This document shows positions 32,301-43,610 of a stretch of 64,000 nt of DNA, one piece after another. Every line of letters starts with the position of its first letter. Positions within the stretch are counted from its first letter, which is position 1. Origin of the DNA: Coffea arabica (taxonomy: Eukaryota; Streptophyta; Magnoliopsida; Gentianales; Rubiaceae); the NCBI RefSeq assembly GCF_036785885.1, contig NC_092324.1, positions 33,593,001 to 33,657,000 on the forward strand, given 5' to 3'. The notes beneath the pieces are model-generated. The model had not been told where the DNA came from and did not search any database. It worked only from the letters and a program-made list of their open reading frames with translations. The position numbers were made by a program, and so were the translations under genes.

Positions 32301-35003
32301 GGCTAGAGACAAGGTTAGCAATCTTCCACCTCTAAGTTAATTTCATTCCACCTTGAAGAATATTTCAATTATATTTCTCGAATATGTGTTTATGCAATTT
32401 CTCCTTTTCTTCTTCTCCTTGTAACCTGTTTCCTGGCAGGCGACAGAAAATATTGTGGGCATGTGGCTGGACTTGCCTACCCCGCAAGATGTTGTAATTA
32501 AGAATGAAGCGTTTGAAAAGATGAAGAAACTAAGGCTACTCAAAATCAATAATGCTTGTGTTTCTTATTGCCCAAATTGCATACCAAATGAGATACGGTG
32601 GCTTAACTGGCATGGATACCCTTCAAAATCCCTTCCAGAGAGTTTCCAACCTGAAAAACTCATAGGACTCAAGCTGCAATATAGCCGTGTCATACAACTA
32701 TGGAAGGGGATAAAGGTACCACCTTGAACTCTGATTTATTGTTGTTTCCTGATGAATCTTTGTTGAACCTATATGATGTCTCCCCCCCCTTCTTTTTGTG
32801 TCATTTTCTTCATTTTGCCAAAAACCTTTGACAGTTGCTGGACAAATTGAAATACATCAACCTGAGCTATTCCCAGAAGTTTATAAGGACGCCAGATTTC
32901 ACAGGGATACGTAATCTTGAGAGATTGATCCTTGAAGGCTGTTCAAGTCTTACTGAGATACATCCATCAGCTGGGTATCTGAAAAGGCTCCAAAAATTCA
33001 ATCTGAGGAATTGCACAAATCTTAGGAGCCTTCCAAAAAAAATTATCTTGGAAAGTCTCGAAGTAATGATTCTCTCAGGATGTTCAAAAGTTGGAGAATT
33101 TCCAGAAATCTTGGGTACTATGGATCATTTAAAAGCGGTGTATTTGGAAGCTACTGCCATAAAAGAACTACCACCATCAATTGAGCACCTAACAAGCCTT
33201 GTTTTGTTGAATCTAAGCTACTGTGAAAGTCTCACAAGTCTGCCAAGTGGCCTCTGCAGATTGAAATGTCTTGAAGCTCTTATTCTTTCTGGCTGCTCAA
33301 AACTTGACAGGTTACCAGAAGAGCTAGGACATGTACTGAGCTTAGAAGAGCTTTATGTTGATGAAACTGCCATCTCTGAGCCACCATCCTCTATCGTACT
33401 TTTGAAAAACCTAAAAACATTGTCTTCCAGAGGATGTAAAGCAATGGCATCTCATAAATGTAGAGCATCCTTGCCCTCTTGGTTGCTGGGTCAAAAAAGT
33501 CAAGATTCAACTGGCTTGGTTTTTCCATCTGTTTCAGGATTAAATTCCCTAGCAAAACTAGATCTTAGTGATTGCAATCTGTCAGACAAAGGATTACCTT
33601 GCGATTTAGGGAGCTTATCCTCCCTAGTAGAATTAAATCTTGGCAAGAACAACTTTACTAGTATCTCTGCCGCAAGTATCAAGAACCTCAGTCGCCTTCG
33701 AATCCTTGAATTAGTTGGCTGCAAGAGACTTGAGATACTTCCAGAGCTTCCACCTTGTATAGAAGAAGTGTATGCAGATAATTGTACATCATTGCAGAGT
33801 GCAACTGATTTGACAAAGCATGGGTTGTTACACAGGGTTTCATTCAGTAATTGTTTTAAGCTGCTTCAGGATGAACGAACTTCCAGCATGATATATGCAA
33901 CTTGGAACCACATGCTAAAGGTATTTTCTTTTTTACAATATACATACAACTCCTGGCGCCCAAAAAACATTTTGAGACGGAGGGACTACTAGTTTAGATG
34001 TGCTTCACAAACTAAAACTTCTTGTTTTGTGACTGAGAGAGAGGCCTAATTTCTTGCTGTGTAGAAATTTTCACTTATAGGTGGTAGCTTTAGCGTCTGT
34101 CTTCCTGGAGGGAGCATTCCATCCTGGTTCACCAACCGGAATTCAGGGCCTTCAATAACAGTTAAACTTCCTCCAAATTGGTACAACGATGAGTTCATGG
34201 GATTCGCAGTTTGTGTTGTTTCTGATTTGATAAGGACCCCATTTTTGTTGGAATTACAATGGCGTGAGCTTCTACAGAAAATTCCAGGTTTTCCTGTCCA
34301 GTTTACTCTCATAGATAAGGAGATGAATCGCTTTTGCTACGTATTCACCATGGCTTTTGTGGGGGCCGACAACAACATTGATTCAGAACATACTTGTCTA
34401 GGATATCTTCCATTTGAAAATATTTTGGATGCGCATGCGTTGGCAACACGAGGGTATGATAGGTCTTTGCTATCTTTGTGGTCAAATAGGTTACGCAGCC
34501 CAAATGATTGGACTTGCATTGAGGCGTCTGCTCATGCTGATGTTAAGGAATGTTTGGTTTTCAAAGAATGGGGAATCAGTCTTGTATACGAGAACGATGT
34601 TAGGCAGAATTCCGAACTTTTGATGATCCCACAAAGCTCTGAGTTGGGAGAAGGGAGATTCTCATCCAATGTGATTGTGAATGTCAATAGACTGAAATCC
34701 AACAGGAGGAGAAGAAGAGGTCTTGAAGCTTTGCCAAGTTTTCCATCAGAATTGACTCAGATTGGGGACCCCTCAGTTTGGAGACCCGTCCGTGTTAACG
34801 CTGTCCATCTATATCCCACGGTGGCGACTGATCTTCCCAACCTAATGGCTAATGTACAATGCGTACGTGGAAGCAGAGGAGGATGCGATACTATAATGAC
34901 ATCACCACCTGAGTTATTAGTTTTAGGGATAATTTCACAAACCTCCCCTGAGGTTTCTGACACTTGCACTGAGGCCCCTCCAAGTTTTAAAAATTTCACT
35001 TAG
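28670..35003 (+). CDS. TNL-a, unit B: apparently intact TIR-NB-LRR receptor
   Basis: Predicted exons 28670-29172, 31227-32313, 32440-32715, 32835-33920 and 34065-35003 join in phase with GT-AG introns and give about 1296 aa. TIR is at about residues 17-160 with the expected catalytic Glu in SSWCLDELAEI. NB-ARC (about 168-530) has GMSGIGKTTIA, VLIVLDDVDHL and GSRIIITT; GLPLA reads CLPLA and the MHD motif reads MHC (Cys codon 32197). Exons 3-4 form the LRR. Exon 5 holds the post-LRR C-JID (PGGSIPSWFT, GFAVCVV), a basic KSNRRRRRGLE stretch and 25 codons from a MULE end. TNLs are cytoplasmic or nuclear immune receptors that signal through TIR NADase activity and EDS1. The paralogues start at ATG; here that codon is GTG (28640), so I use the next in-frame ATG, which lies before the TIR. 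Confidence 0.8.
29173..31226 (+). other. Intron 1 of the intact TNL
   Basis: A 2.05-kb intron with a (CT)n run at about 29286-29315. It is similar in blocks to intron 1 of TNL-b unit A. No coding region is recognised; frames at 30795-31103 on both strands are without known domains. Confidence 0.6.
29286..29315. repeat. (CT)n microsatellite
   Basis: About 14 CT units in intron 1 of the intact TNL; absent from TNL-b intron 1 at the matching place. Confidence 0.9.
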
Positions 35004-35085
35004 CTCCCTTGGCAGAGTATTGGGTTCCATGGCTGACATGCAGAGCGCTAAAATGACCTATTGGTCCTCAGAGGATGGTTTAGAT

Positions 35086-35791
35086 TAGGGGTGGTAATTC
35101 GGGTCCAAATCAGGTTGGCGGGTCGGGTTCGGGTCAACCCGTCAGAAAATCTGTTGACCCGAACCCGACCCGCCAACCCGTGACGGGTCAGGTATGCTGA
35201 CCCGAACCCGAAAATTTCAGGTTGACGGGTTGGCGGGTCGACCCGAAATGACCCGAAACTTAATTTTAATTTATTAATTTATCACTGTAATTTCTAATAA
35301 AATCAATTTCTCACAAAACTAATTACATAATCAAGTAATAAAAATTTAAATAAATAATTTCAAACCAAATCTAAAATAAATTAAACACCGTAAAAGTGTT
35401 TTATCCCAAACAAAATATAAAATAAATTAAAACAGTATAAAAGTAAAAAATAATATAATATATTATTTATCCAAATATAATAATTTCAACTTCACACAAA
35501 TTAAATAAATTCATTTATGATTAAGTAATTAATGCCTTTGAAAAAAGAATAACTTAGTTTAGTTAGATAAAATTATTTTTATGTTTATTAAATTATTTTT
35601 AATTCGTAAACGGGTCATATCGGGTCATATCAGGTTATCACGGGTTGACCCGAAATCGACCTGTTTTCTTTTCGGGTTCATCGGGTCCAACCCGATTCTG
35701 ACCCGAATTCCCGAAACCTCAACCCAAACCCACTAATTTCGTGTTAGATTCGTGTCGTGTTTTCAGGTCGTGTCGAAAATTGCCACCCCTA
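35086..35791. mobile_element. Non-autonomous hAT element nested in the MULE
   Basis: Ends TAGGGGTGGTAATT and AATTGCCACCCCTA with a perfect 8-bp duplication GTTTAGAT (35078-35085 and 35792-35799), as in hAT. The subterminal regions are rich in GGGTC/GACCC blocks and the core is AT-rich and non-coding (706 bp). Confidence 0.85.
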
Positions 35792-35929
35792 GTTTAGATG
35801 ACTGACGTTAACTAAATTGACAAAAGCATCTGGAGGTTGGTAATTACATTTAACTAGAATAATCGAAATTTAATGTCTAATAAAGGTGATTAAAAAACCA
35901 TTACTCCTAGGCAAAACATATGACAATAC

Positions 35930-36870
35930 CTGCCAGTTTCCTATAAAGAGTTGGTATGTTATGGACAATTTATTTTTTTTTAACTTTCACATATTTAATT
36001 TATGTTAAATACAAAATATAATAGTTTTCCTTTGGTCGCTATTTAACCAATTTTTTTCATAAAGAGCTGGTATGTTTCTCATAAAGAGTTGGTACAAAAC
36101 ATACTACAAAACCTGTCAATTTTCCATAAAGACCTGGTATGTTATGGGCAATTTCTTTTTTTTTTTTAAACTTTCACATATTTAATATATGTTAAATACA
36201 AAACATACTAGTTTTCCTTTAAGCGGTATTTAATCAATTTTTTTCATAAAAAACTGGTATATTTCCCATAAAGAGTTGGTACAAAACATACTACAAAACT
36301 TGCCAGTTTTCCATAACGAGCTGGCATGTTATGGGCAATTTCTTTTCTTTTTTTTTTTTTAACTTTCACATATTTAATTTATGTTAAATACAAAACATAC
36401 TAATTTTCCTTTTGGCGCTATTTAACTAATTTTTCCCATAAAGAGCTGGTATGTTTCCTATAATGAGCTGGTACAACGCATACTATAAAACCTGTCAGTT
36501 TCTCATATAGAGTTGGTATGTTATGGGTAATTTCTTTTTTTTTTTTTTAACTTTCACATATTTAATTTATGTTAAATACAAAACATACTAGTTTTCTTTT
36601 GAGCTGTATTTAACCAATTTTTTTCATAAAGAGCTGGTATGTTTTCCAAAAAGAGCTGGTACAAAACATATTATAAAACCTGCCAGTTTTCCATAAAGAG
36701 CTGGTACATTATGGGCAATTTCTTTTCTTTTTTTTTAAACTTTCACATATTTAATTTATGTTAAATACAAAACATACTAGTTTTCCTTTAGGTGCTATTT
36801 AACCAATTTTTTCCATAAAGAATTGGTATGTTTCCTATAAAGAACTGGTACAAAACATACTACAACTTTG
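35930..36870. repeat. Tandem array of about 185-bp units in the MULE
   Basis: About five units, recognised by GTTATGGGCAATTTC-like sequence near 35957, 36142, 36327, 36513 and 36709. Each is followed by a poly-T run, ACTTTCACATATTTAAT and CATAAAGAGCTGGTA blocks. The units differ by several substitutions and T-run lengths, so they are older than the 227-bp array at 5937. Confidence 0.8.
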
Positions 36871-37110
36871 ATAATCATCTCTAGCTTTTTATTAACAAGC
36901 AATCTTGTACTAATATAGGGAGGAAGAGGGTATTCATAGAATACAAATGTCATCTCTATCATGATAGTAATATTTTAATCCTAATTGGACTGAATTGTTA
37001 CCAAAATTTGAAAACAAGGGAGCTAGGTGAAATTTTTAAAATCTGGAGGGGTCTCAGTACAAGTGTCAGAAACCTCAGGGGAGGTTTGTGAAATTATCCC
37101 TTAGTATTAA

Positions 37111-38537
37111 GAGCAAATTATCCGGTTGGTCACTAAACTTTTATGATCGTTGAGTTTTGGTCACTCAACTATTAAAAGTTTGGTTTTGGCCACTAAAATG
37201 TATAAAGTTAAGACATGAGGCCATTCTGTTAGATTTAGCCGTTAAGTTCTCTGATCTGTCTGTCTACGCGATTTCCAAGACAAAAGAAAGGGTCAATTTA
37301 GGAATAATTTAGTCCAAGCACCGTACTACACCACTTTGTTAGGGATAATTTAGTAGTAGTTGCTACAACGACAACAACAAAGCAGTGAAAGGCAATGGAT
37401 TGGTCTTCTAATTGAATTAATTTCAATAGAATTGGGCAATAGCGATGTGTCACAGGGTCGACTGCTGAGTCATTATCACCACCTAATTTTCAACCATAAC
37501 CTACACAGGGAGTGCAGATGAACCACCGGCACTCCAAAAACCAAAAACTAAAAAAAAAAGGAAGAAGAGGGACGATCGATAATAGTGAGATATCCAGTTT
37601 TCAATCTACTATCTATGCTAGCCCAAATTTAATTATTAAGGAACAAAAAAAAAAAGGAGCAAGATCGGCGAATTTGTTCATGAGCAAGATTCATGAATTT
37701 GTTCATGGACTGCTTATCCATTTACGCCCTTACCACCCACCTCTCCCGGATCCTCTTCGGCAACCGCCCGTTTCATCTGAAGTCCCAGCTCCCAAACGAG
37801 GACCTCGATTCACTCATGTCCGTCACCACTGATGACGACCTCCAGAATATGCTGGAAGAGCACGACTGCATCTCCGCCGTTACGTCCCCTACACCATCCT
37901 GCATCAGATTATTTCTCTTCCCCATAAAGCCAGAGTCTTCAAGTTCAACGCTTCTTGATCCGAAAGCTGACTCGTGGTTTTCTGATGCTCTAAATAACAC
38001 GAAGATTGTTCAGAGGGGTCAGTCTGCTGATGCTGCTGGTTTGGGTCAGGGACTAATGGGTTTGGATATTTTGGGTAGATCGGATTGTAATGTAGCCTTG
38101 GAGAATCCAGCTAAAAGCATGAGTAATAATGATGCTGAGGCTAAGGAAATCAGTGGGGCTGTGCCGGAATCGTTGGTATTAGAGAGTAGCTCGTCCTTTG
38201 GGTCAACTAGTTCTTTAGTTTTAATGTCAAATGAAGGCCAGCTGTTGGGTCCATTGTGAGGATGAGAGCTTCAGTTTGTTCGAGAGAAAGCTCAGAGTTC
38301 CTAAACTTTTTGTTTTTCAAGAGGTGCAAGTGCTATTTTCAACTTCCCATATTGACCCTTTCTTTTGTCTTGAAAATCGCGCGGACAGACAGATCAGAGA
38401 ACTTAACGGCTAAATCTAACAGAATGGCCTCGTGTCTTAACTTTATACATTTTAGTGGCTAAAATGGGACTTTTAATAGTTGAGTGACCAAAACTCAACG
38501 ATCGTAAAAGTTTAGTGGCCAACCAGATAATTTACTC
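37111..38537. mobile_element. Pack-MULE carrying a PB1-domain gene fragment
   Basis: Inverted repeats of about 200 bp begin GAGCAAATTATCCGGTTGG and end with the approximate reverse complement. The flanks are a perfect 9-bp duplication TAGTATTAA (37102-37110 and 38538-38546). It inserted one base beyond the neighbouring MULE, using that MULE's right-hand duplication as target. The captured gene fragment lies at 37660-38259. Confidence 0.85.
37660..38259 (+). pseudogene. Captured PB1-domain protein fragment
   Basis: The frame open at 37693-38259 reads THLSRILFGNRPFHLKSQLP, NEDLDSLMSVTTDDDLQNML and CIRLFLFPIKPESSSS, followed by LDPKADSWFSDALNN. This is the octicosapeptide/Phox/Bem1p (PB1) domain and linker of a plant PB1 protein family. 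The N-terminal beta strand of PB1 is incomplete and the protein ends at the element's inverted repeat. PB1 domains mediate protein-protein contacts; a product here would be partial. Confidence 0.7.
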
Positions 38538-38689
38538 TAGTATTAATTATGTCAAAAAGATCATCATTGTGTCTAGAAACATAGTTGAGTTTGTTTAGAA
38601 GTTTGCAATGTTATTTGTTTCCATTTTAGTTTAAACTTTTGTAGTGTATAAATATGCATATCATTAGGGCTATTGTCGCTATCAAACTA

Positions 38690-39665
38690 TTATTTTATAA
38701 AAATAAACTCGCTTCTGTCTCTGGAAGTGTTCGGAGCCCAAATAGCGTACGTAGCCCAAATTTCAATTATTACTGCCCTGGTTAGCTTGCACTTTACTTT
38801 TACTCCACTTATTATTACTATTACGACCATTCGGGTGCCCACTGTGGAGCCCCCTCTTAAACGACTTCGCATTGCTAATATTCTCCTAGTAAGTAGCTGA
38901 TGACATCTCCATTACCCCGAACAACTTCTTCGGCAACTTATCTTCCGAATGTGCCTCCACCAAAAACCCCATGTCAATCGTGACCGTCGTGACGTACCCC
39001 AATGCCAAGTGCAAAATCGCGCTCACGATCGCTGAGCTTCCGGTATCCACGTCTTTTTGGAGGTCATTATCACTGACAAAATAATTGCACTTGAGCACTT
39101 TTCCCAGTAAACAAGCGGCGTAATTCCCGACGGCGGCTTTTCACAATCCACAGCCCCTTGACTATCCGATTCAAGAACTTCAACAGGCTGTTCCGGAAGT
39201 TATTGTCGCCGTGGACGAATCGGTAGAGGAGAGAGCCCGGTTGGAGGCCTTCGTCTTCCTTAGTGGCGAAGTAAAATACTGCGTTGTGGTGGGTCCCTTC
39301 CGGGGACTTGGAGATTGACAACTACGAGGAAAGTTTTCAGACTCTTTCCTTGAAGATTGGAGCTTGGAGGATTTGAGTAAGTTCATGACTGGTTATCGGG
39401 TTCGGGCGAGGACATGGTCCAGCTTGGCGTTGGATCGGAGCCAATCGACGCTGGCAGGTTAGAGAAGCCAGGGGCCGAAGGGTACTTTTGTCCTTTTAGT
39501 CAAGTAGCTGGGTCCACGGAGAGAGAATAAATCACCTAGAGGTGAAGCCCAGCTGTTGGATCCGGTGTGGAGATATACGTGCTTTAAGGATCCACCGTTG
39601 ATGGCTTCTTGTGCGGCGGCAACGGTGGTAGAGCTCTAATGACTGTGTTGGTGATAATGGTGCTT
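38690..39665 (-). pseudogene. EDR2-like DUF1336 fragment, unit B (decayed)
   Basis: Sister of 4863-5881. The same blocks are visible on the minus strand in three frames: EGLQPGSLLYRFVHGD (39070-39321), MLKCNYFVSDNDLQKDVDTG and ILHLALGYVTTVTIDMGFLV (38886-39098), with small insertions, deletions and stops between. The unit A copy stays open, so the two differ in constraint or in luck since the duplication. The lower flank matches 4863-4950 of unit A. Confidence 0.75.
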
Positions 39666-39674
39666 TTGCTTCTC

Positions 39675-39819
39675 CTTTGCACAGGAGATTATTTAAAATA
39701 TTTATTTAAAATAATTATAATAATTTTATATGATGTAAAAAAAAGATAAAAAAGTATATTGAAATTTATGTTTACAATTAAAACAAATTATTTTTTTTCA
39801 AATCATTCCTCTCCAAACA
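39675..39819. mobile_element. Small MITE, unit B (unsplit copy)
   Basis: Matches the two halves of the split MITE at 5857-7999. It has GGAGATTATTTAAAATA on the left and AAATCATTCCTCTCCAAACA on the right, without the MULE. It serves as the empty site for the unit A insertion. Confidence 0.5.
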
Positions 39820-40740
39820 ACTTCGAGCACTCCTAAATGGAATTTCAAAGTTTTCTTGAGCAAGAAATGAGAAACATTATTGTTGCCTCCTCTTCTTCTT
39901 CTGCTTCCACTCCTAAATGGACTTTTGATGTTTTCTTGAGCTTTAGGGGTGAAGATGTCCGAAAGAGCTTTGTCGACCTCCTCTACAGTGCTCTGCAACA
40001 AAAGGGAATTTACACCTTCAAAGACGATGAAAAGCTTGAAAGAGGAAGACCTATTTCACCTGCATTATGCCAAGCTATTAGAGAGTCAAGAATTGCAGTT
40101 ACCATTTTCTCAGAAAGCTATGCTACTTCTTCATGGTGTCTGGATGAGCTTGCAGAGATCATTGACTGCTGGTATTTTACTATGTGGATCCATCTGTACC
40201 GATAAAAAAAGAAAGGCAGTTTTGGTAAAGCTTTTGTTAGACATGAAGATGAAACAGAGGACAAGGAAAGGGTTCAAAAGTGGAGGGCAACTCTTGCTGA
40301 AGCTTCTTCTATCTCTGGCTGGGATGTTCCCAAAACTGCCAATGGGTAAAGTCACTAGCTTTGTTCTTCAAAAATTTGAACTAGCATCCTTTCTTTTTAG
40401 GCCAGTGGTTGGCTATTTGGTTATGATTTTTTAATTGTAATAAGGCATTAGATTTTGTTTTTTGTTTGGTACGTTTTTCCTCTAGGACATCGATCCTTTT
40501 GTTGGCGAACTTTTTCTGGTCCACTCCTCTCTCAATTTGGTGGTTTTAGGTGAAGTGTTAATGATCTTGGCTAAAAGAAATTAGATCTGAGTTTGACTTG
40601 ACCAATCCCATGATTCTGATCCACAAATCAAGCACCGCAGACTATATATATATATAGATACAGACACACTTTTTTCCTCCAAGTATTCAATTTTCTTAGT
40701 GTGGTTGGGAAAGCGGAGAAAAAAAAAAGGTTCTGAACCA

Positions 40741-42022
40741 GCCGGCTAATTTCTTAGAATATACGTAAAAAAAAAAAAAACATCCGCCAAATGAAGCTCT
40801 GACCAGATGTAGTTCTCAAACTATACCTGAAATTTCCCTGCCCACCAGATGCTGTCAGCTGGTCAGAAGAGCTGCACAAATTTCAGTGCCAGTCAGAATT
40901 TTGTAGGCCGTTGCCCTGCACAGTCAGCACGGCAACGGCTGACACTCCCAGATATGGCAGCAGTTGTGCAGGCCATTGCCATGTACAGTCAGCACAGTAG
41001 CGACTGACTTTAGCAAAAAAAAAAAAAGTGTTTTTACGGAAATTGGTTTTTAAAGTTAGGGTTAAGGATTTTTGGGTTAGGGTTTTTGCGTTAAGATTTT
41101 AGAGTTAGGGTTTTAGGGTTTAGGATTTTAGGGTTTAGGATTTTAGGATTTTAGGGTTTTAGGGTTAGGGTTTAGTGTTTTAGGGTTTAGTATTTCAAAT
41201 TAACAATAGGGCCAACGCTAATTTTTGTCTAGTTTTATCTGTCAATAAGTAAACCATTATCAAATTACAACTAGGGATTTTCCTTTCTTTTGTTTTGTGT
41301 ATACTTGTTTAGTTTTTAAATTTAATTACTTTAGTTTTGAGTTGGACTTACTCGTATATTTCATTTGGGCTTACATTCATTGTATTAGACTCACGTAGGT
41401 AATTTCTGTTTGGATCAGATGCCTCAGCCAAATGTCCAAATTTGTTATGGAACTCGGTTGGATTAAAGAATATAGACCAAGCTTTTGTTTTTATCTTTCC
41501 TTTGTATTTCTTTTAATATGTAATTTTAGATATTTTATGCCGCTTGAGGCATTCTTTAATTTTTCAAAAATTTGATTGTGTTCTTATGTTCACTGATTTT
41601 CATCTAAGTCCATAAAATAATTTGTCCCCTAACTTTTGCATAATTATGCCAGGGCCTCAACATTTGCAAAAAATGGATATAATTTCTCATTTTTGGAGTC
41701 CTGGCCTTTCTTTATGATTTTAATGTGTATTTTGGTGAATTAATTCTAACTTTTCAAGTATAATTAGCGGTTGAAGTAAATTTATTATAATTTAACAACT
41801 TTAGAAACTAGTATGAATAATCTTTTGTTTGTAGATTTGTAAATCACTTTGGTAGTCAAATTAGCCTAAATTTGAGTAGCAAATGAATAAAAGGTTAGTA
41901 AAAAAAAAGTGTTTTTTGCGAGAATTTGCATTTGGGCCCTTAGATTTTAAAATTTATATGTTTACCCACAATTTTTTATTTTTTAACTTTAGCCCCCCAT
42001 GAATCTTTGTTGCCTTTTAGTT
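40741..42022. other. Unassigned sequence replacing the TNL-b NB-ARC exon
   Basis: No match elsewhere in the window. It contains an inverted repeat GCCGTTGCC/GGCAACGGC at 40907-40939 with a second, diverged copy of that block near 40970-41010, telomere-like repeats at about 41054-41186, and AT-rich sequence to 42022. No frame with a recognisable domain. Origin is unknown. Confidence 0.5.
41054..41186. repeat. Degenerate TTTAGGG-type telomere-like repeats
   Basis: Many TTAGGG and TTTAGGG units, often as GGGTTTTAGGG or AGGATTTTAGGG, over about 130 bp. The unit is that of most plant telomeres, but it is degenerate and interstitial. It lies inside the sequence that replaced the TNL-b NB-ARC exon. 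Confidence 0.75.
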
Positions 42023-43383
42023 TAAGAAACTAAGGCTACTCAAAATAAATAATGCCTGTGTTTCGCGCTACCCAAATTGCATACCGAATGAGATATAGTG
42101 GCTTAACCAGTTTGGATACCCTTCAAAATCCCTTCCAGAGAGTTTCCAACCTGAAAAACTTGTAGGACTCAATCTACAGTATAGCCACGTCATTCAATTA
42201 TGGAAGGGGATTTATTGTTGTTTCCTAATGAATCTTGCTTGAAACCATATGATGTCTTTTCTTTTTCCCTTTTTCCTGCCATTTCTTCATTTTGCCAAAA
42301 ACCTTCTGACAGTTGCTGGACAAATTGAAATACATCAACCTTAGCTATTCCCAGAAGTTAATAAGGACCCCAGATTTCACAGGGATACCTAATCTTGAGA
42401 GATTGATCCTTGAAGATTGTTCAAGTCTTACTGAGATACATCCTTCAGCTGGCTATCTGAAAAGTCTCCAACTATTCAATCTGAGGAACTGCACAAGTCT
42501 TAGGAGCCTTCCAAAACAAATTATCTTAGAAAGTCTCGAAGTAATGATTCTCTCAGGATGTTCAAAAGTTGGGGAATTTCCAAAAATCTTAGGTGCTATG
42601 GATCATTGAAAAGCTGTGTATTTGGAAGCTACTGCCATAAAAGAACTACCACCATCAATTGAGCACCTTACAAGCCTTGTTTTGTTGAATCTAAGCTACT
42701 GTAAAACTCTCACAAGTCTGCCAAGTAGCCTTTGCAGATTGAAATGTCTTAAATCTTGTATTCTTTCTGGCTGCTCAAAACTTGACGAGTTACCAGAAGA
42801 GCTAGGGCATGTACTAAGCTTAGAAGAGCTTTATGTTGATGAAACTGCCATCTCCAAGCCACCATCCTCTGTCGTACTTTTGAAAAACCTAAAAACTTTA
42901 TCTTTCAGAGGATGTAGAGCAATGGCATCTCATACATGGAGAGCATTCTCATCTTCTTGGTTGCTAGGTCAAAAAAGTCAACATTCAAGGGGCTTGATTC
43001 TTCCATCTGTTTCAGGATTCAATTGCCTAGCAAAACTAGATCTAAGTGATTGCAATCTGTTAGACGGATGATTCCCTAGCGATTTGGGGAGCTTATGCTC
43101 CCTGATAGAATTAAATCTTGGCAAAAACAACTTTATCAGTATTTGTGCCGCAAGTATCAAAAGCCTCAGTCACCTTCAAATCCTTGAATTAGTTGGATGC
43201 AAGAGACTTGAGATGCTTCCAGAACTTCCACAGAGTATAGAGGTATTATACGCAGATAATTGTACATCATTGCAGAGTGCAACTGATTTATTGACAAAGT
43301 ATGGGAAGTTATACAGGGTTTCATTCAGTAATTGTTTCCAGATGAACAAACTTCCAGCATGATATGTGCAACGTGGAATCATC

Positions 43384-43610
43384 GGTTATTGAATTATTAA
43401 GTACTAAATCTAAGACATTTAATTGTATATCACATTAAATGATAAATGAATTGGTTATCGCTTATTTTTAAGAAAAAGTTTTGTCGTGAAAATTCAGTAC
43501 CACTTAATTAATTCAAATGTTTAATTTTTGATTATCAAATGCATCTGAACATGTTAAGATTTGAATCCATTAACTTTAAGTGTTAAATTGAATTATCAAA
43601 TAAGGCCTAT
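43384..43610. mobile_element. MITE at the LRR exon end of TNL-b, unit B
   Basis: Counterpart of 15421-15690, with one rather than two copies of the leading GGTTATTGAATT block. It sits at the same TNL junction. Confidence 0.5.

Larger units (their letters stand above)
34926..37100. mobile_element. MULE whose left end forms the TNL C-terminus
   Basis: Inverted ends GGGATAATTTCAC and GTGAAATTATCCC continue through AAACCTCCCCTGAGG. Flanks are TTAGTTTTA (34917-34925) and TTAGTATTA (37101-37109), a 9-bp duplication with one difference. It is the same terminal family as 5882-7833 but with a different interior: a nested hAT element (35086-35791) and a roughly 185-bp tandem array (about 35930-36870). 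There is no transposase. The TNL frame enters the element and stops after 25 codons. Confidence 0.85.
39837..43383 (+). pseudogene. TNL-b, unit B: TNL lacking NB-ARC and C-JID
   Basis: The TIR exon (39837-40345) starts with ATG and reads WTFDVFLSFRGEDVRKSF through SSWCLDELAEI, but a short deletion after IIDC shifts the frame. Intron 1 begins normally, then from about 40741 unrelated sequence replaces the rest of the intron and the whole NB-ARC exon. Homology returns in mid exon 3 (about 42023), whose donor is deleted. The LRR exon (42313-43383) has in-frame stops at 42607 and 43069. As in unit A, a MITE follows directly and the C-JID exon is missing. Confidence 0.85.
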
